DNA of 64,000 bases from Metaphire vulgaris (lineage: Eukaryota; Annelida; Clitellata; Crassiclitellata; Megascolecidae), in contig CM030856.1 in the NCBI GenBank assembly GCA_018105865.1, forward strand, positions 8,092,653 to 8,156,652, in the 5' to 3' direction. Both the position numbers and the translations under genes were made by a program. Below are positions 11,698-28,180 of the stretch, one piece after another (the first letter of the stretch is position 1; each line of letters begins with the position of its first letter). Under the pieces are notes generated by a model. It searched no databases. It was not told the origin of the DNA and saw nothing but the letters and a program-made list of their open reading frames with translations.

Positions 11698-14600
11698 CTT
11701 TCAATCAGTAGATGCAATCAATTCCATCTAGTTTAATTCCATATAGTAATTGAAATTCATAAACAGCACAGTTTTATAAGACACATTTTCAAAAATAGCT
11801 GCTAATGATAAGTTCTCAACTCTAAGGCAGGCCCAATTGGCCTTACACCACCCGGGTATGAAATAGGTGAAGTGGCTTCCCACTGCCAAACAGTGGATAG
11901 GGTCAAAATCCTACCACTACTCCATCACCCCCTCCCAATAAATAGCTAAACAAACAAATCTAAGAAAAATGAAACAGAGTTCCTGGCCAAGAATCACTTG
12001 CTGAATAATTATCAGAAACATAAATAGAAAAACCTACTTCAATGCCCATTTTTCTGCAATCGGCTCTGAACTTTTCTGCAAACTCTTCAGACATTTTGGC
12101 ATAATCTACCTCCTTTCTGGTATATTCCTGAAAAGAAACAGTAGCCAAGCAACTCTTGAACTCGGTTGCCTTCTACTAACAACTTTAACAACAAGCATTA
12201 ACTACTGCTCTAAGCAAATCATATCACAGTAACGTAATGTAATGTAATATAATTAGCCATTTATATTGCACCTAATCAGTTAATGTTAACAAGCGCATTA
12301 CAATGTCGATGATTATAAGCACAATTAAACAGATGTGTCTTCAACTTTTTGCGAAAAGCGACGGGCGAATTTAACAGTGAAGTAGAGAGAATCACATCCC
12401 ATGCACATAACCTATCATTATATTACAGTAGATGAAACCAATGACTACTACAGACTTAAAACAATAATAAAATTTATTTGAGTGGCATAACCTATTAGAA
12501 CACAGACCTGGTGCAGCTGTTGGCATTTGGCAAGCTGTCGTTTGAGATCAGGAATTTCATAATTGACAGATCGTGCAAGCATCTGGGCAGCCTCCGCTAA
12601 AAATGCAAAAATGTTTTAATCACAAGTCAAAAAGAGCATCTAAATTGCTACGTAAATACATAGTTACATACAAGCAGTGCTTTATTCAGTAGGAATACAA
12701 TGGAACAGCGTTCCCGCACCTTTTTTTGTCAAAATCGTTTGCATATTATAAGGGTCAGGATAATTGTGGGCACAACAAAGATGCAGCTTTTTTAGCTATT
12801 TCATATTAAAAAATAGGACACACTATTTTACACTACTACTGGACTTGTAAGACCCCAAGCAGAAGCTTTAAGTCAGTGAAATTCTAGAACCATTTAGAGG
12901 CAATCCCAATGTTATAACTGGAAAGCAATTTGGCAGCAGCCAAGACTAAAATTCATGCCTGAATTAAGACCATCTTTCTGAAGTTTGCGGGCAAGGAGTC
13001 TCGAGTGGTTGAACAGAGACACGGTTGACCAGAACTAGGGCAGTGTGGCTGAGCAACTCAGACTGACTGGTGCCTCCCCAATAATACTGAGCAAAAGGAA
13101 TAGTACCAGTACATGATGTGATAATTTGCTGTGGGAGCGCTTCTGAGTGATTCTTCAGAAGAGGCGCTATACAAATATTTTATTACATTACATTACAATA
13201 AAGTACAGTTTAACTGAAAGGTCAGCAACTCAAGAAGTTTTTGTTTGTTTCTTATTAATAATCATATTTCAATAATTAAAAACAGCACATATCCATAACA
13301 GAAGTAACATAGGCCGGTTCATATCTAAGCAAGCAAAGTGAAATGCTAAAATGCAACTGTTTTTATCAGAAGAACAAGTTTAACTGGATTGAATGTAAAA
13401 GAAATGCAATTTGTTACTGTATCCACACAGCATTTGGTGACTGTTCTGTTGTTAACTATATATGCAGGAATTAAGATATGACTCATACCCAGGTAAATGC
13501 CCTCCTTTTCGTATTGTTTAATAATTTCAAGCCAATCCTATGCAGAATAAATAAAGTTAAACTCAATAATAGAACTTTGGAGAAAGCAAACATACTTATA
13601 GAGATTCTGCAGATTGTCCCTTTTTGTGTTATTTGAAAACAAGCATTTTTGCTCATAACATGTAAAAAGAGAAAAATTCACCACAACAATTCACATTAAC
13701 CACAACAATTCACATTCACTGCAACAATTCACATTCACCAAAACAATTCACACATATGCATTCACATTCTTTTCTTGACAATTTTTGACTGCCTTACAAA
13801 TTCAACGATACCAAGCAGGAATGAAGAAATTTCCCACTGCTTACTGACTCCCACCTCCACTGGTCCCCTGTATACATAGCAAGGGAAGTTGCATTATGTC
13901 ATAAACTTATTTAACCAACTTGTTTGACATAACGAAACAATAAGAAAATTCTCCCGACAAGCCCGACACAAATACCATCCTGATGCCATATACAACTTAC
14001 AATACTTTCCTCAACAGATTGTCTTAGTAATATGTTAGCACATCAAAATGAAGCAATATCAAAACCTTGAGTCGTTGAGAAGAATATTGGCCAAAAATAT
14101 TTTTCTTTGCACCGTCATCAGTCTGCTTTAGAAGTTCCACAATTCTCTGACAGTGAAAGTAATTTATATCTGCATTCAAATCACAAATACACATTATAAA
14201 ATCACATGAATAGAAATCAACAAGTATCTGAATAAGATTCTGGTTCAAACTAGTTTCACTCAATTAAATAACAATGAAGCTAAAACCGAGCTGGTGTTGT
14301 GCATCCACTATTCTCTTAAGGATAAGTCATTTGTAGTGCTTTGCCAAATATGTCAATTGAAATAGTTGTGTAAACATGATAAAATTCAAAAGAAATTCTT
14401 CCTAATCTTCCCATTTTAATTTAGTTTTTAAGATGCAAGTAAAATTTTGGACAAACCGTTATTCTACTTTTGAAACATTTTCACTCAAAATGACAATAAC
14501 CACAGGACAAAATGACTTAACCTACTACTTATAGCTTATTTACCATATGCAACGGATGATAATATAATGCTAAAACATCACTGAGTTAAGGTAAGTCATA

Positions 14601-16317
14601 CAGAATAACGCTCGTCAATTCATTCTAGCATTAGTATTCAATCATACTTCTGTGCTGGTAAATTTAATTTAACAAAGTATTAAATTCAATCAATATTAAA
14701 TGATCATGTGTCCACAGACAGAGTCACACATGAATTCAAGATTACTCCTGTATCATAAACTGCAACAGTACCAGGCTAACAACACATTTGGCAAAGGTCC
14801 ATTGCTGCAACACAATCAAAATGTAGGCAACTCATTCAAGGGTATAGCCCAATGCTTGGTTTCATATTCAGATTCTGAGATTCCATTACTAAAAGTCACA
14901 AACTGCTGGTATTTTCCATGAAGTAACTTAAATAATTAATTAACACAGAGCTGTAAGCGTTTAATGGGAGCGGGAAGTTAGCAGAATGGTAACAGCGTTG
15001 GACGATGGAGCAGAAGGTTGCGGGTTCAATTCCCGCAGGAGCCCTAAGGTCGACTCAGCCTTACTCGCTAGAGGGCGGTGGTAAAATGAGGAGCAGTGTT
15101 AAGTTGCAAGGTAAAACGTGGGTCTGGGGAAAGTAATGGCAACCTACCCCAGATTAATGGATACCACCTACGTAGCTGATTGCCTAGACCGGAGATAAGC
15201 GCCGGAACCCAACGCGACGCGAGTACGGGACCTACCTTTACCTTACCTAAACGTTTAATAAAAATAATAATGCTAATAGCGTAATCCTTTAATCTTGAAT
15301 TAGTTACAGATTTCATATAGGCATTACAACATATCATCCCTGGAGTTTATTTTAGAGTCATCATTAAAACAAATGAAACCAACATCCAAATACAAATCCA
15401 AATCCACAAATTATCCAATAATCAATATCTAGGGTAACCATTAAGTTGTCACTGACCTATATAACAATCATTACGTAATCAATGGTTCATTCCAATTAAA
15501 ATCAGTTTAAAAATGAAGTAGTTACTTACAACTCCCTTCCAACAGCAGCCTGATTTCTTCCACAGGAGGCATGTCTTGTATGGCATTGTTTATCTTCTCA
15601 CGGATGGAAACTGCTGGCTGCTGCCACGAACTAGTACAATGGCGCCGACTCTGTAGCCAGTCTGTGAATAACAGAAGCAGTTTATGCTGAAATAGCAAAA
15701 TCTAAATGTTACGATCTCTACTAATATCTCCATAAGAAAAGCATGTAAAAATCAAATACAGTATGCTCTCACTGTAGTCAATCAGAATGTAGGATGGATA
15801 AAGTGTCTCACCTTCTCTAAGATATCTCGGTCCTTTTGGGTTACAGGAAGATGCTCACATCGTGGAATTATTTATAACAAGATGATGAATGCAATTAGCA
15901 GTATCTATGCTTTCATCGGTGCTTTCCCGTTATCTAGACCCCAGTGGAAGTGTAATGCAATGCAAAAGAAACTTTTAGTATGATGCTGTTCTCTGCACTG
16001 CCAAAATACCTTCCTCCACCCCAGAGGTGCAGGCACCACTGATTAAGAACTCCCTGCCCTAGAAATTTTTTTCTACCTGGAAGGTATTAACCCCCAACAG
16101 GAACAAGAATCTTGGCTTCTAGCTTTGAATAAAATCAAACACTATCTGTGATCATTTTACATCTCAGGTTTGCTTCTCAAGCAGAGATTAACAGACGGCA
16201 AATCGTCTGATCAAACGAGCTCATTGAGTGTACATTCTTCTGTCGGAAACTGCTCACTCAGCACTCATATGACTCTGTCATAAAAGACTAACTCACAGCT
16301 TATTATTATCATCATTG

Positions 16318-16353
<36 letters not shown>

Positions 16354-16614
16354 ACATCATTATATGAAGACTCCAAAAATTACAAGATGCCCGGTGAATT
16401 TCTAAGATGTCTTTAAACAGCAACAAAATAAAATGTCTTGTAAGATTATCTTAAGATTGTCTGTGATCATGACCCCAGATGAAAAAATAATAAGACTAGT
16501 AACGTAGGCCTACTCAGAATTGATGCAAATGAAATGGCAAGTTGGAAGACAGAAAGTATACAAACCCAAGAGTTTGTTGTAATGGATATCAATCGGCAAC
16601 TGGCTTTCATCCAT
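4141..16614 (-). CDS. CDK5RAP3: CDK5RAP3 (C53/LZAP), UFMylation cofactor and ER-phagy receptor; 14 coding exons
   Basis: Coding exons in transcript order: 16614-16566, 15661-15530, 14169-14066, 13537-13489, 12596-12508, 12127-12038, 11144-11008, 10786-10621, 9599-9525, 8458-8350, 7570-7494, 6191-5986, 5542-5371, 4212-4141. All have GT donors and AG acceptors, all phases join, and the total is 1527 nt (508 residues plus TGA). Human CDK5RAP3 has 506 residues. Family landmarks from memory: start MDESQLPIDI with an in-frame TGA two codons upstream; LLDW; NYFHCQRI; NIFGQYSSQRLKDW; VNYEIP; GNTTVYE; a central acidic stretch (residues about 250-340) with IDWG 273-276 and IDWE 304-307; LDYIETRNAF; FPRYVDR; and a C-terminal coiled coil ending near RYKNRRVNIMG. 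Known role: partner of the UFL1-DDRGK1 UFM1 ligase at the ER, where IDWG-type shuffled motifs bind UFM1 and ATG8 proteins. Introns carry SINE, LINE and MITE insertions, but no exon is broken. Confidence 0.97.
4424..4580. repeat. Compound microsatellite (TG)n-(TA)n-(GA)n
   Basis: TG repeats at about 4424-4440 run into TA repeats to about 4558, then GA repeats to about 4578. It lies in the last intron of CDK5RAP3. The 77-codon open frame over it is repeat-driven. Confidence 0.95.
4733..4800 (+). mobile_element. Fragment of the tRNA-derived SINE
   Basis: It shares CCCGCAGGAGCCCTAAGGTC and ACTCAGCCTT with the SINE at 14966-15247 (positions about 15032-15063 there), starting just after the B box. 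The tRNA head is missing. Confidence 0.65.
5090..5277. mobile_element. Tigger/pogo-type MITE with TA target
   Basis: The ends are CAGTGGATCCCACTTAAT and ATTAAGCGGGTTTCACTG, an imperfect inverted pair, with TA on both sides (5088-5089, 5278-5279). The interior repeats the word TTAATCGCATA. Confidence 0.75.
5797..5920. repeat. Clustered inverted copies of GACAAAATGTC
   Basis: GACAAAATGTCA or its reverse complement recurs about six times, converging on a centre with GGGTTAGGGTTA. It looks like a foldback or MITE-type element lying in CDK5RAP3 intron 13. Confidence 0.7.
7101..7335. mobile_element. MITE-like repeat, copy 1 (TTGAATGGNTGGGTGG ends)
   Basis: It begins TTGAATGGATGGGTGGAATA and ends with the inverse word CCATTCAA. 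Internal units (GGGTAACTGCATTTACTTCC) repeat. A close relative is at 48078-48318. It lies in intron 11 of CDK5RAP3. Confidence 0.75.
8466..8715. repeat. Minisatellite of CATTCAAACCATCAGTTTCATT units
   Basis: About seven or eight irregular units, each with AAACCATCAGTTTCATTCAT or a variant. It abuts the 3' splice site of CDK5RAP3 exon 10 (exon begins at 8458). The two open frames over it have no other support. Confidence 0.9.
9757..9965 (-). mobile_element. LINE 3' tail fragments with (ATCA)n
   Basis: ATCA/TCAA tetramer runs at about 9757-9835 and 9878-9900 are followed by a - strand copy of the LINE tail (GCCTAGGGCATCAGCCAATG, then GGTGCACCAAATC). The arrangement suggests two overlapping insertions. 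Confidence 0.6.
10003..10085 (+). mobile_element. tRNA-like SINE fragment
   Basis: The B-box-like word GGGTTCGAGGCTC follows a weak A-box region (GGTTAGCAATCTG). It resembles the head of a tRNA-derived SINE but differs from the copy at 14966. It lies in a CDK5RAP3 intron. Confidence 0.4.
11197..11380. mobile_element. hAT-type MITE, family C
   Basis: It starts CATGGATATATCTAGGATTG and ends GTAAAAATATCCCTG. The flanks are exact 8-bp repeats AATCCAAC at 11189-11196 and 11381-11388. It lies in intron 6 of CDK5RAP3. Confidence 0.92.
11557..11697. repeat. (GAA)n-(GAT)n microsatellites
   Basis: About 24 GAA units to 11629 are followed by about 20 GAT units to 11697. The poly-Ser, poly-Ile and poly-Leu open frames over this stretch are artefacts of the repeats. 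Confidence 0.97.
12225..12300 (-). mobile_element. SINE/LINE tail with (TAATG)n
   Basis: GTAATGTAATGTAATAT is followed by AGCCATTTATATTGCACC. The same TAATG pentamer tail followed by a TATAGCA-type word occurs at 13145-13200, 35488 and 39068. Confidence 0.5.
13120..13200 (+). mobile_element. SINE/LINE tail ending in (TTACA)n
   Basis: GGAGCGCTTCTGAGTGATTC, then GGCGCTATACAAATATTTTA, then TTACATTACATTACA. Related tails are at 35488-35600 and 39068-39180 on the other strand. It lies in intron 4 of CDK5RAP3. Confidence 0.6.
14966..15247 (+). mobile_element. tRNA-derived SINE, full length, with target duplication
   Basis: It starts GGGAGCGGGAAGTTAGCAG. An A-box-like word TAGCAGAATGG lies at 14979-14989 and a B box GGTTCAATTCC at 15023-15033. 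A long tRNA-unrelated body follows and the end is rich in TACCTTTACCTTACC. Flanks TAAGCGTTTAAT (14954-14965) and TAAACGTTTAAT (15248-15259) match at 11 of 12 positions. It sits in intron 2 of CDK5RAP3 and looks recent. Confidence 0.88.
16318..16356. repeat. (ATC)n microsatellite
   Basis: About 12 ATC units in intron 1 of CDK5RAP3. Confidence 0.9.
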
Positions 16615-16617
16615 TAT

Positions 16618-16705
16618 TCACCTGTGCATTAAAATATTTAATAAACTAAACAATATCATTATCAAAATTGTGTGCATTAAACATCGCATGTTTTCATCCA
16701 CTCAC
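16618..16705 (-). promoter_or_regulatory. Probable CDK5RAP3 5' leader
   Basis: The in-frame TGA at 16618-16620 fixes the ATG at 16614-16612 as the first one. A possible 3' splice site (TTTTAATGCACAG on the - strand) lies about 10 bases upstream of the ATG, so the leader may be spliced from an exon further right. No clear promoter motif was seen. Confidence 0.3.
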
Positions 16706-16786
16706 TTAACCCCTTAACCATGTATTTAACTGTAACTCAATGTAAAATGGACCGGATATATCCGGGATCCCCAGTTAAGGGGTTTA
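16706..16786. mobile_element. 80-bp TTAA MITE (piggyBac type), decayed
   Basis: TTAACCCCTTAACC starts the element and GTTAAGGGGTTTA closes it. The interior TGTATTTAACTGTAACTCAA and GGATATATCCGG is shared with 43657-43736 and 44557-44636. The right-hand TTAA has decayed to TTTA. Confidence 0.8.
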
Positions 16787-16864
16787 CAGCTGACAGACTT
16801 TCAACATTCATCGACAAGAGGGTCTTTGCTGGTGTTTAACTAGTAACAGTACAATTGTGAATGG

Positions 16865-17225
16865 AGATCAAGGTTAAAACTCATCCTTTTGCCCAAGCTT
16901 ATCCACCACAGACTGCCAGCCAGTTATCTGGCAGGTAATCCTGAATGTGGCCTGTTTCTTGTACTATTAGTATTCGGTACCATCGTCTGATTCTTCTATA
17001 CGCTATGAAATGGCGCTAAAGAAGCTGATTGGGTAGACGTGAAGATGAGCGGCGTAACCGAAAGTAGTCCGTAAACACTGAAAGAAATTCCGTTGAAAGG
17101 GTTAGGGTCAGGGTTATGGTTAGGGTTAGCCCTAACCCATACTGATACGTACTGATACATTACGGGTCGCGTAGTGATACCTTACGCCGCTCGTTTCTAC
17201 GTCTACCGCTGATTGGATTGTATAA
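16865..17225 (+). mobile_element. LINE 3' tail, interrupted by a MITE
   Basis: The series AAACTCATCCTTTTGCCC, TATCCACCACAGACTGCC, GCTATGAAATGGCGCTA, GAAGCTGATTG matches the tail at 44880-45060. It is split by the 17032-17207 MITE in its TTGATTG terminus. Confidence 0.7.
17032..17207. mobile_element. MITE with 8-bp TSD and telomere-like core
   Basis: The ends are GGTAGACGTGAAGATGAGCG and its inverse CGCTCGTTTCTACGTCTACC. Exact flanks GCTGATTG lie at 17024-17031 and 17208-17215. The centre holds GGGTTAGGG and CCCTAACCC words. Confidence 0.88.
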
Positions 17226-18229
17226 AACCACAGGCAACGAAAGGCTAGAACAAAAAAGTCATAAACGTTGCCTTCCAATGTTTTTCACATTCGCAAATAA
17301 ACTTTCTGATTCAGGCTAACGGACCCTTTCAACTCTATAGCGCCATATGTTTACAAACAATGTACATGTGTCAAATTTCAGCAGAACATACAAAAAAATC
17401 ATATTATTTGTAAACGGAAGAGAATTAACTTCATCGAATTCGAATAAATATAAGCTAGTTTTTAACGCGATACACTCACTTTCAGTAAATTTATAACAAT
17501 TATGCTTTATAATAGGATAATTACGAAGAATTGTATCTCCACTGAAAATTTAGAAGCTGCATAGAATTTTGTATACCGATACGTAGTGTCTCTATGGCGA
17601 AGGCTGTCAATCATAGGCTTTAATTTCTATGTCGTCAATCAATCAACCAACCAGTCAGTCAAATACTTCTTTACCTCTATTATATTAACCTTTTTTGGCA
17701 ACGTTCCCATATGGGAACATTGACAAACACTGCAAGAAATTGATGACTTACTCAAATATTTAATTACCACAAAGTAGATTATTTTAAAGAGTTACATGTG
17801 AGTGATAATAAAGTGGACAGAAAAAGTTAGTAATATTAATTGTAACTGTGTACATTTTTGAAGAATAAGTCTCGAACCCTTAGAATTTCTGTCACGTAAT
17901 TTCATACATTTCAAAGAGTGTTCCTGAAAGGCCAGGCATGTTTTTAAAGTTGTTTTTGAGTATTCTTTCAGTTTTGCAATAGCAGTGCTTGATAAACTGA
18001 TACTTTTGTTACAAGTTTGCATTTTTGCACAAAATGTGCATGTTAACCTTTATGTTCCCATATGGGAACGTTGCCGGATGACTGCATAAATGTGGTTTTA
18101 CATCACTTGCGCAGGGATGGACACGTTACGGCATAAGGAGAAAAGCATTCAAGGTTTCCACTACAGGAGAAGCTAAGGCTGTCAGCTCAGTTTGCAACCC
18201 TGTAGCCATTGTGGTACTTCCGCCAGGAT

Positions 18230-18413
18230 CAGTGGCGGCTCCAGGATTTGGCAAGTGGGGGGGGGGGCGTTGGGTTGAAACTTCTATGCACTGGGGCCAG
18301 ATATTTGTTGTCAGGTATGTATTAGTAATTATAGGGTCCCAACAGGGGACCACTGGGGGCCAGGCATTCAATAAGGGGCACGGGCCCCGAGCCTCCATGT
18401 GGAGCCGCCACTG
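18230..18413. mobile_element. hAT-type MITE, family A, inside the piggyBac element
   Basis: It starts CAGTGGCGGCTCCAGGATTT and ends TGTGGAGCCGCCACTG. The flanks GCCAGGAT and ACCAGCAG are only partly alike. Confidence 0.85.
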
Positions 18414-18539
18414 ACCAGCAGATGGAGTTAGGAGTTGAAGCGATTGGAAAATGTTCTGGAAGATCTGAAAATGAAGGTGCCTTTGAAACAGCCGGGTAAT
18501 TACGAAACAGAAGTAAAAGAAACAGAGAGTAGTGAGAGT

Positions 18540-19373
18540 TAAACAGAAGACCCTCCTGTGCGAAGGAAGAAAAGAGCCAACATTATTGGGCAAAGTGGAG
18601 AAAAGCCAGTATCTTTCACAAAAATCTTTGGAGACATTGTCTGAAAGAGGTGTTCGCGCATCAGGAACTGTGAGACACAACAGAATTGGTGATGCAAAAC
18701 ATCTCGTACCATCAAGCACAATGAAGACAAAGTCTGCCAGATGAAGCTTTGAATACTGTTGCAATAAGAAAGTTTTTGTCACAAAATTACTTGGTAATGC
18801 TGTGGTAAATGTTGCAAGCATCTGTCATACCCATAAGCCTGTCCTCTCTGTAAAACGCCACGTCAAAGGCAGCCCATAAGTTGCTGTCAACACAGCCACA
18901 TGTAGAGAGGCGATACAATGAAGGTGTGGAAGGCGTCGACTTTATGTACCGACTGCTCGCAGCCTACAGACCAACCATTCGGGGAAAGAAGTGGTGGTGA
19001 CCACAGCTGGTTCTGAATGTAGTCAATGTGTATGTTGTGGCGCAGCATGGAGATTGCACTGCAGTGTTGCAGGACTGAAGCTTGATCATTTGACCTTTCT
19101 TCATGAAATTGCACTGTGTTTGCTGAAGATGGAACTTGGTGAGCCAAGGCGCCAGGTTGGTGGAGGTCCATGTCCTGGCCTACCGGATAGTTTACGTTTT
19201 GAGGGAGTTGGGCATCACAGAATGAGTTGTTCTCAGAGACGTTATGGCATGTATCAAGGAAATACATGTACGAAAAGTGTGCTAAATGTGATCCTCGTCT
19301 GCACTGTGATAAAGGAACAGTGTGCTTTGAAATTTATCACTCACGTCCTTGATTTACAATCAGTGCGTTAGAC
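18540..19373 (+). pseudogene. piggyBac transposase relic (frameshifts and stops)
   Basis: Reading across frames: SERGVRASGTVRHNRIGD (18637-18690), the region VKRHVKGSP (about 18850), then VDFMYRLLAAYRPTIRGKKW (18937-18996), then KLDHLTFLHEIALCLLKMEL (19081-19137), then LPDSLRFEGVGHHR (19177-19220). A Cys-rich tail in a shifted frame reads CAKCDPRLHCDKGTVCFEIY (19279-19340). This order matches the piggyBac DDE transposase C-terminal half and its Cys/His ribbon. The N-terminal half is not recognisable. Not functional as it stands. Confidence 0.88.
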
Positions 19374-19799
19374 TGTACACTTGATGCACAATTGCTGAAC
19401 GTGTTTTAGAGTAATTTCTGTTCTTTTTATGCAGAAAGTTGCATCTACAGGCTGCCTTAAAATATTACGAGCCATAAGACTTGATTACATATACAGCGAT
19501 TGACATAATTGTTTGATATAATACAATAAATAATGGCATGTTCCCATATGGGAACATTGCACTCATCCGGCAACGTTCCCATATGGGAACATGCCCATAT
19601 TTGGTCTGATAATCAATTATGAACAAATATACTTCAATTACATGCTCAAATGGACACCCATGTCACATAAAAATTGATTGTAAGGTTTTTTGTTTAAAAA
19701 AACTTTTGCCAAAAAAAAGGTTAATGCTGTTGTTAGTCCCTTAATCAGAAATCGTATCCGCGGTATTGTATGCAACGGAAGAGAGATGGGTCTCAAGGC

Positions 19800-20110
19800 C
19801 AGTGTTTATTCTAGGCCTTCTCTGGGGGTAATTTCCTCCCCAAACTTTTAAAATCCCCCCAATTTTTATTTGTTGCATGGGGGATGAAAATCTCCCCCTT
19901 CCAAAAGTGTGATATGGGGGCTTTTATTTTTGGAGAGGGGAAAATGTAAGGATGAAATTTTTGGCTTGCCAAGGCATTTGAGAAGGGTAAAAAATATTAG
20001 GGAGCTAATTGGAAGGATTAGGCCTATCTTTTTGGAGACTCAGACCTTGCCCCCCCCCAAACATTTCAAAATCCTCCACCCCAATGTCAAGGTGGCTAGA
20101 ATAAACACTG
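19800..20110. mobile_element. hAT-type MITE (CAGTGTTTATTCTAG ends)
   Basis: It starts CAGTGTTTATTCTAGGCC and ends GGCTAGAATAAACACTG. The flanks TCTCAAGG(C) and TCTCAAGC differ by one base insertion or substitution. Confidence 0.85.
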
Positions 20111-20359
20111 TCTCAAGCATAGGCGGATTTAGAGTTTAATATTTGGGTAGGCTAGCATGGGGGTCTGGGCCACTCTGGGGTGCCATCAATATTTTTCAAC
20201 CACTTAGCTGGAATTGGTCTCGACTTGTGCCGTTATTGTAAGTGGAACAAGTCACAGTTGTAGGCCCACATAGGCCAACACTTGAAGTGTTTTTGACCAC
20301 CCCGCCCCCCCCACCTTCCCCCTCCTCCCCCCAAACACGTATCATACTGTCTTCAATTC

Positions 20360-21114
20360 CCATAAACGCTGGCGTTGCTTCAGTGTTTGCCACCTGGGGA
20401 TGATCGCGTTGCAATCTTCGCCGTCCGCCAACGTGTATTAACCGATGCGCGGGAGGGGGTGTCTTCTGTTGAGCCCCCCACCCCACCCTCTGTTGGCCGC
20501 GTCGGCTGCAACCGCAGACGCGAGGATCAAAAATACATCGACACTTTCGCTGCTACGGCTGGAAGAGGAGGAGAATAAGAAGGGGAGAACGAAGCTGGAA
20601 AAATAGGCATCGCGCGGAAAGCTAATCGGGAAGTCTCGGCTTCCTCTCCCGCAGAGGCTACGGCAGCCGCTTCCCAGAGACCACTATTAGCTCAGACTGT
20701 TGGCTGGCATGCAGTCCCGGGTACCCCCGACCTGGCTTGGCTTCGACTTTCCTCGGCCGGCCGATAATACTTCTCGGAAGGTCGACTGTAGCGGCGGCGG
20801 CGGCGGCGGCTGCCTCCGCGAAGATAGGGATGGGCCTACGGCAACAGGGGATCGGCCCACAGAGAGACGTGGATAGGCCGCCTATCTGGGACAGAGAAAG
20901 AGAATAGGCTAACTGTGCGGTCTGAGCGTCCTTGAATCGGAAGGTCTCCCGTCGCATCATCATCATCATCGCCATCGCCATCAGCGCCTAGGCCTACATG
21001 CCTCCTAGGAGAATTTCTCCTCCGCAGCTAGCAGTTTCTCCATTTCTCTCGTCGCAGAGGATAATTTTCTCTAAGATTCTTCGTAGATTCAGTGTTCCTT
21101 AAAAACCCAATACG
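20360..21114 (+). promoter_or_regulatory. GC-rich 5' region and leader of the calponin gene
   Basis: The GC and CpG content rises sharply, including a GCG triplet run near 20796, and continues to the ATG at 21115. This is consistent with a promoter or CpG-rich 5' UTR. No TATA box was identified. An in-frame TAA lies at 21100-21102, just before the ATG. Confidence 0.45.
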
Positions 21115-27659
<6,545 letters not shown>

Positions 27660-28060
27660 CAACACGACGCGGGGGAGTCTTGACGCACACTGGGGCGTCG
27701 TTACCTGTCACTGTTAGTACCGAAATTCCCGAATGAAGCTGCTCGATTTTGCTATTTCACACCGAACCGGTTATATTGCGACTATCACAAGTTATTATTT
27801 CGAAGAGTTTTCACAAAAGGCAATCGTCGTACGCACAAGACGATCAGCGTACACGGAACATTTAGAATAGGGCCTAGACCGGAAATCGGGGTATCATTCA
27901 TCGTGGGGATGGGGGAGCGGAATATTGATTCTAGAATAGAGCCTAATCAGTCGTTTCAATTTGCTGTTCGTTGACAAATTGCATTATTCAAACAAAGCAG
28001 ATTTTTAAAACATTTGTATGTAGCACCGAACATAGTTTGCTGTTTAAATTCAAAACTTGA

Positions 28061-28066
28061 AATAAA
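28061..28066 (+). terminator. AATAAA poly(A) signal of the calponin gene
   Basis: It is the first AATAAA after the stop codon at 27659, implying a 3' UTR of about 420 bases. Confidence 0.6.
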
Positions 28067-28180
28067 TCAATTAGCCTATATTTACAAAATATTTTTCAAG
28101 AATTTTTACTTATCTAATACATCCTTTCAGACAGACCACGTAGCCTGCGCTCCAGGTGATCGCAGCAGTTACAATTAGCC

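Larger units (their letters stand above)
17685..19724 (+). mobile_element. Decayed piggyBac-type transposon, 2.04 kb
   Basis: It is bounded by TTAA. The left end is TTAACCTTTTTTGGCAA and the right end TTGCC(A)8GGTTAA, an inverted pair. Palindromes TTCCCATATGGGAA lie near both ends (about 17706, 18055, 19541 and 19576). The interior encodes a broken piggyBac transposase (18540-19373). A hAT MITE has landed at 18230-18413. Confidence 0.88.

Noticed and set aside
11291..11717. Poly-Ser/poly-Leu frames
   Set aside because: Products of the GAA and GAT microsatellites.
18126..18821. 231-codon frame on the - strand
   Set aside because: It crosses a hAT MITE and lies antisense to the piggyBac transposase relic. 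No domain was recognised.
18887..19267. 126-codon - strand frame
   Set aside because: Antisense shadow of the transposase C-terminal region.
20658..20981. 107-codon - strand frame in the GC-rich region
   Set aside because: It lies in the 5' region of the calponin gene, on the opposite strand, with an Ala run from the GCG repeat. No family features.
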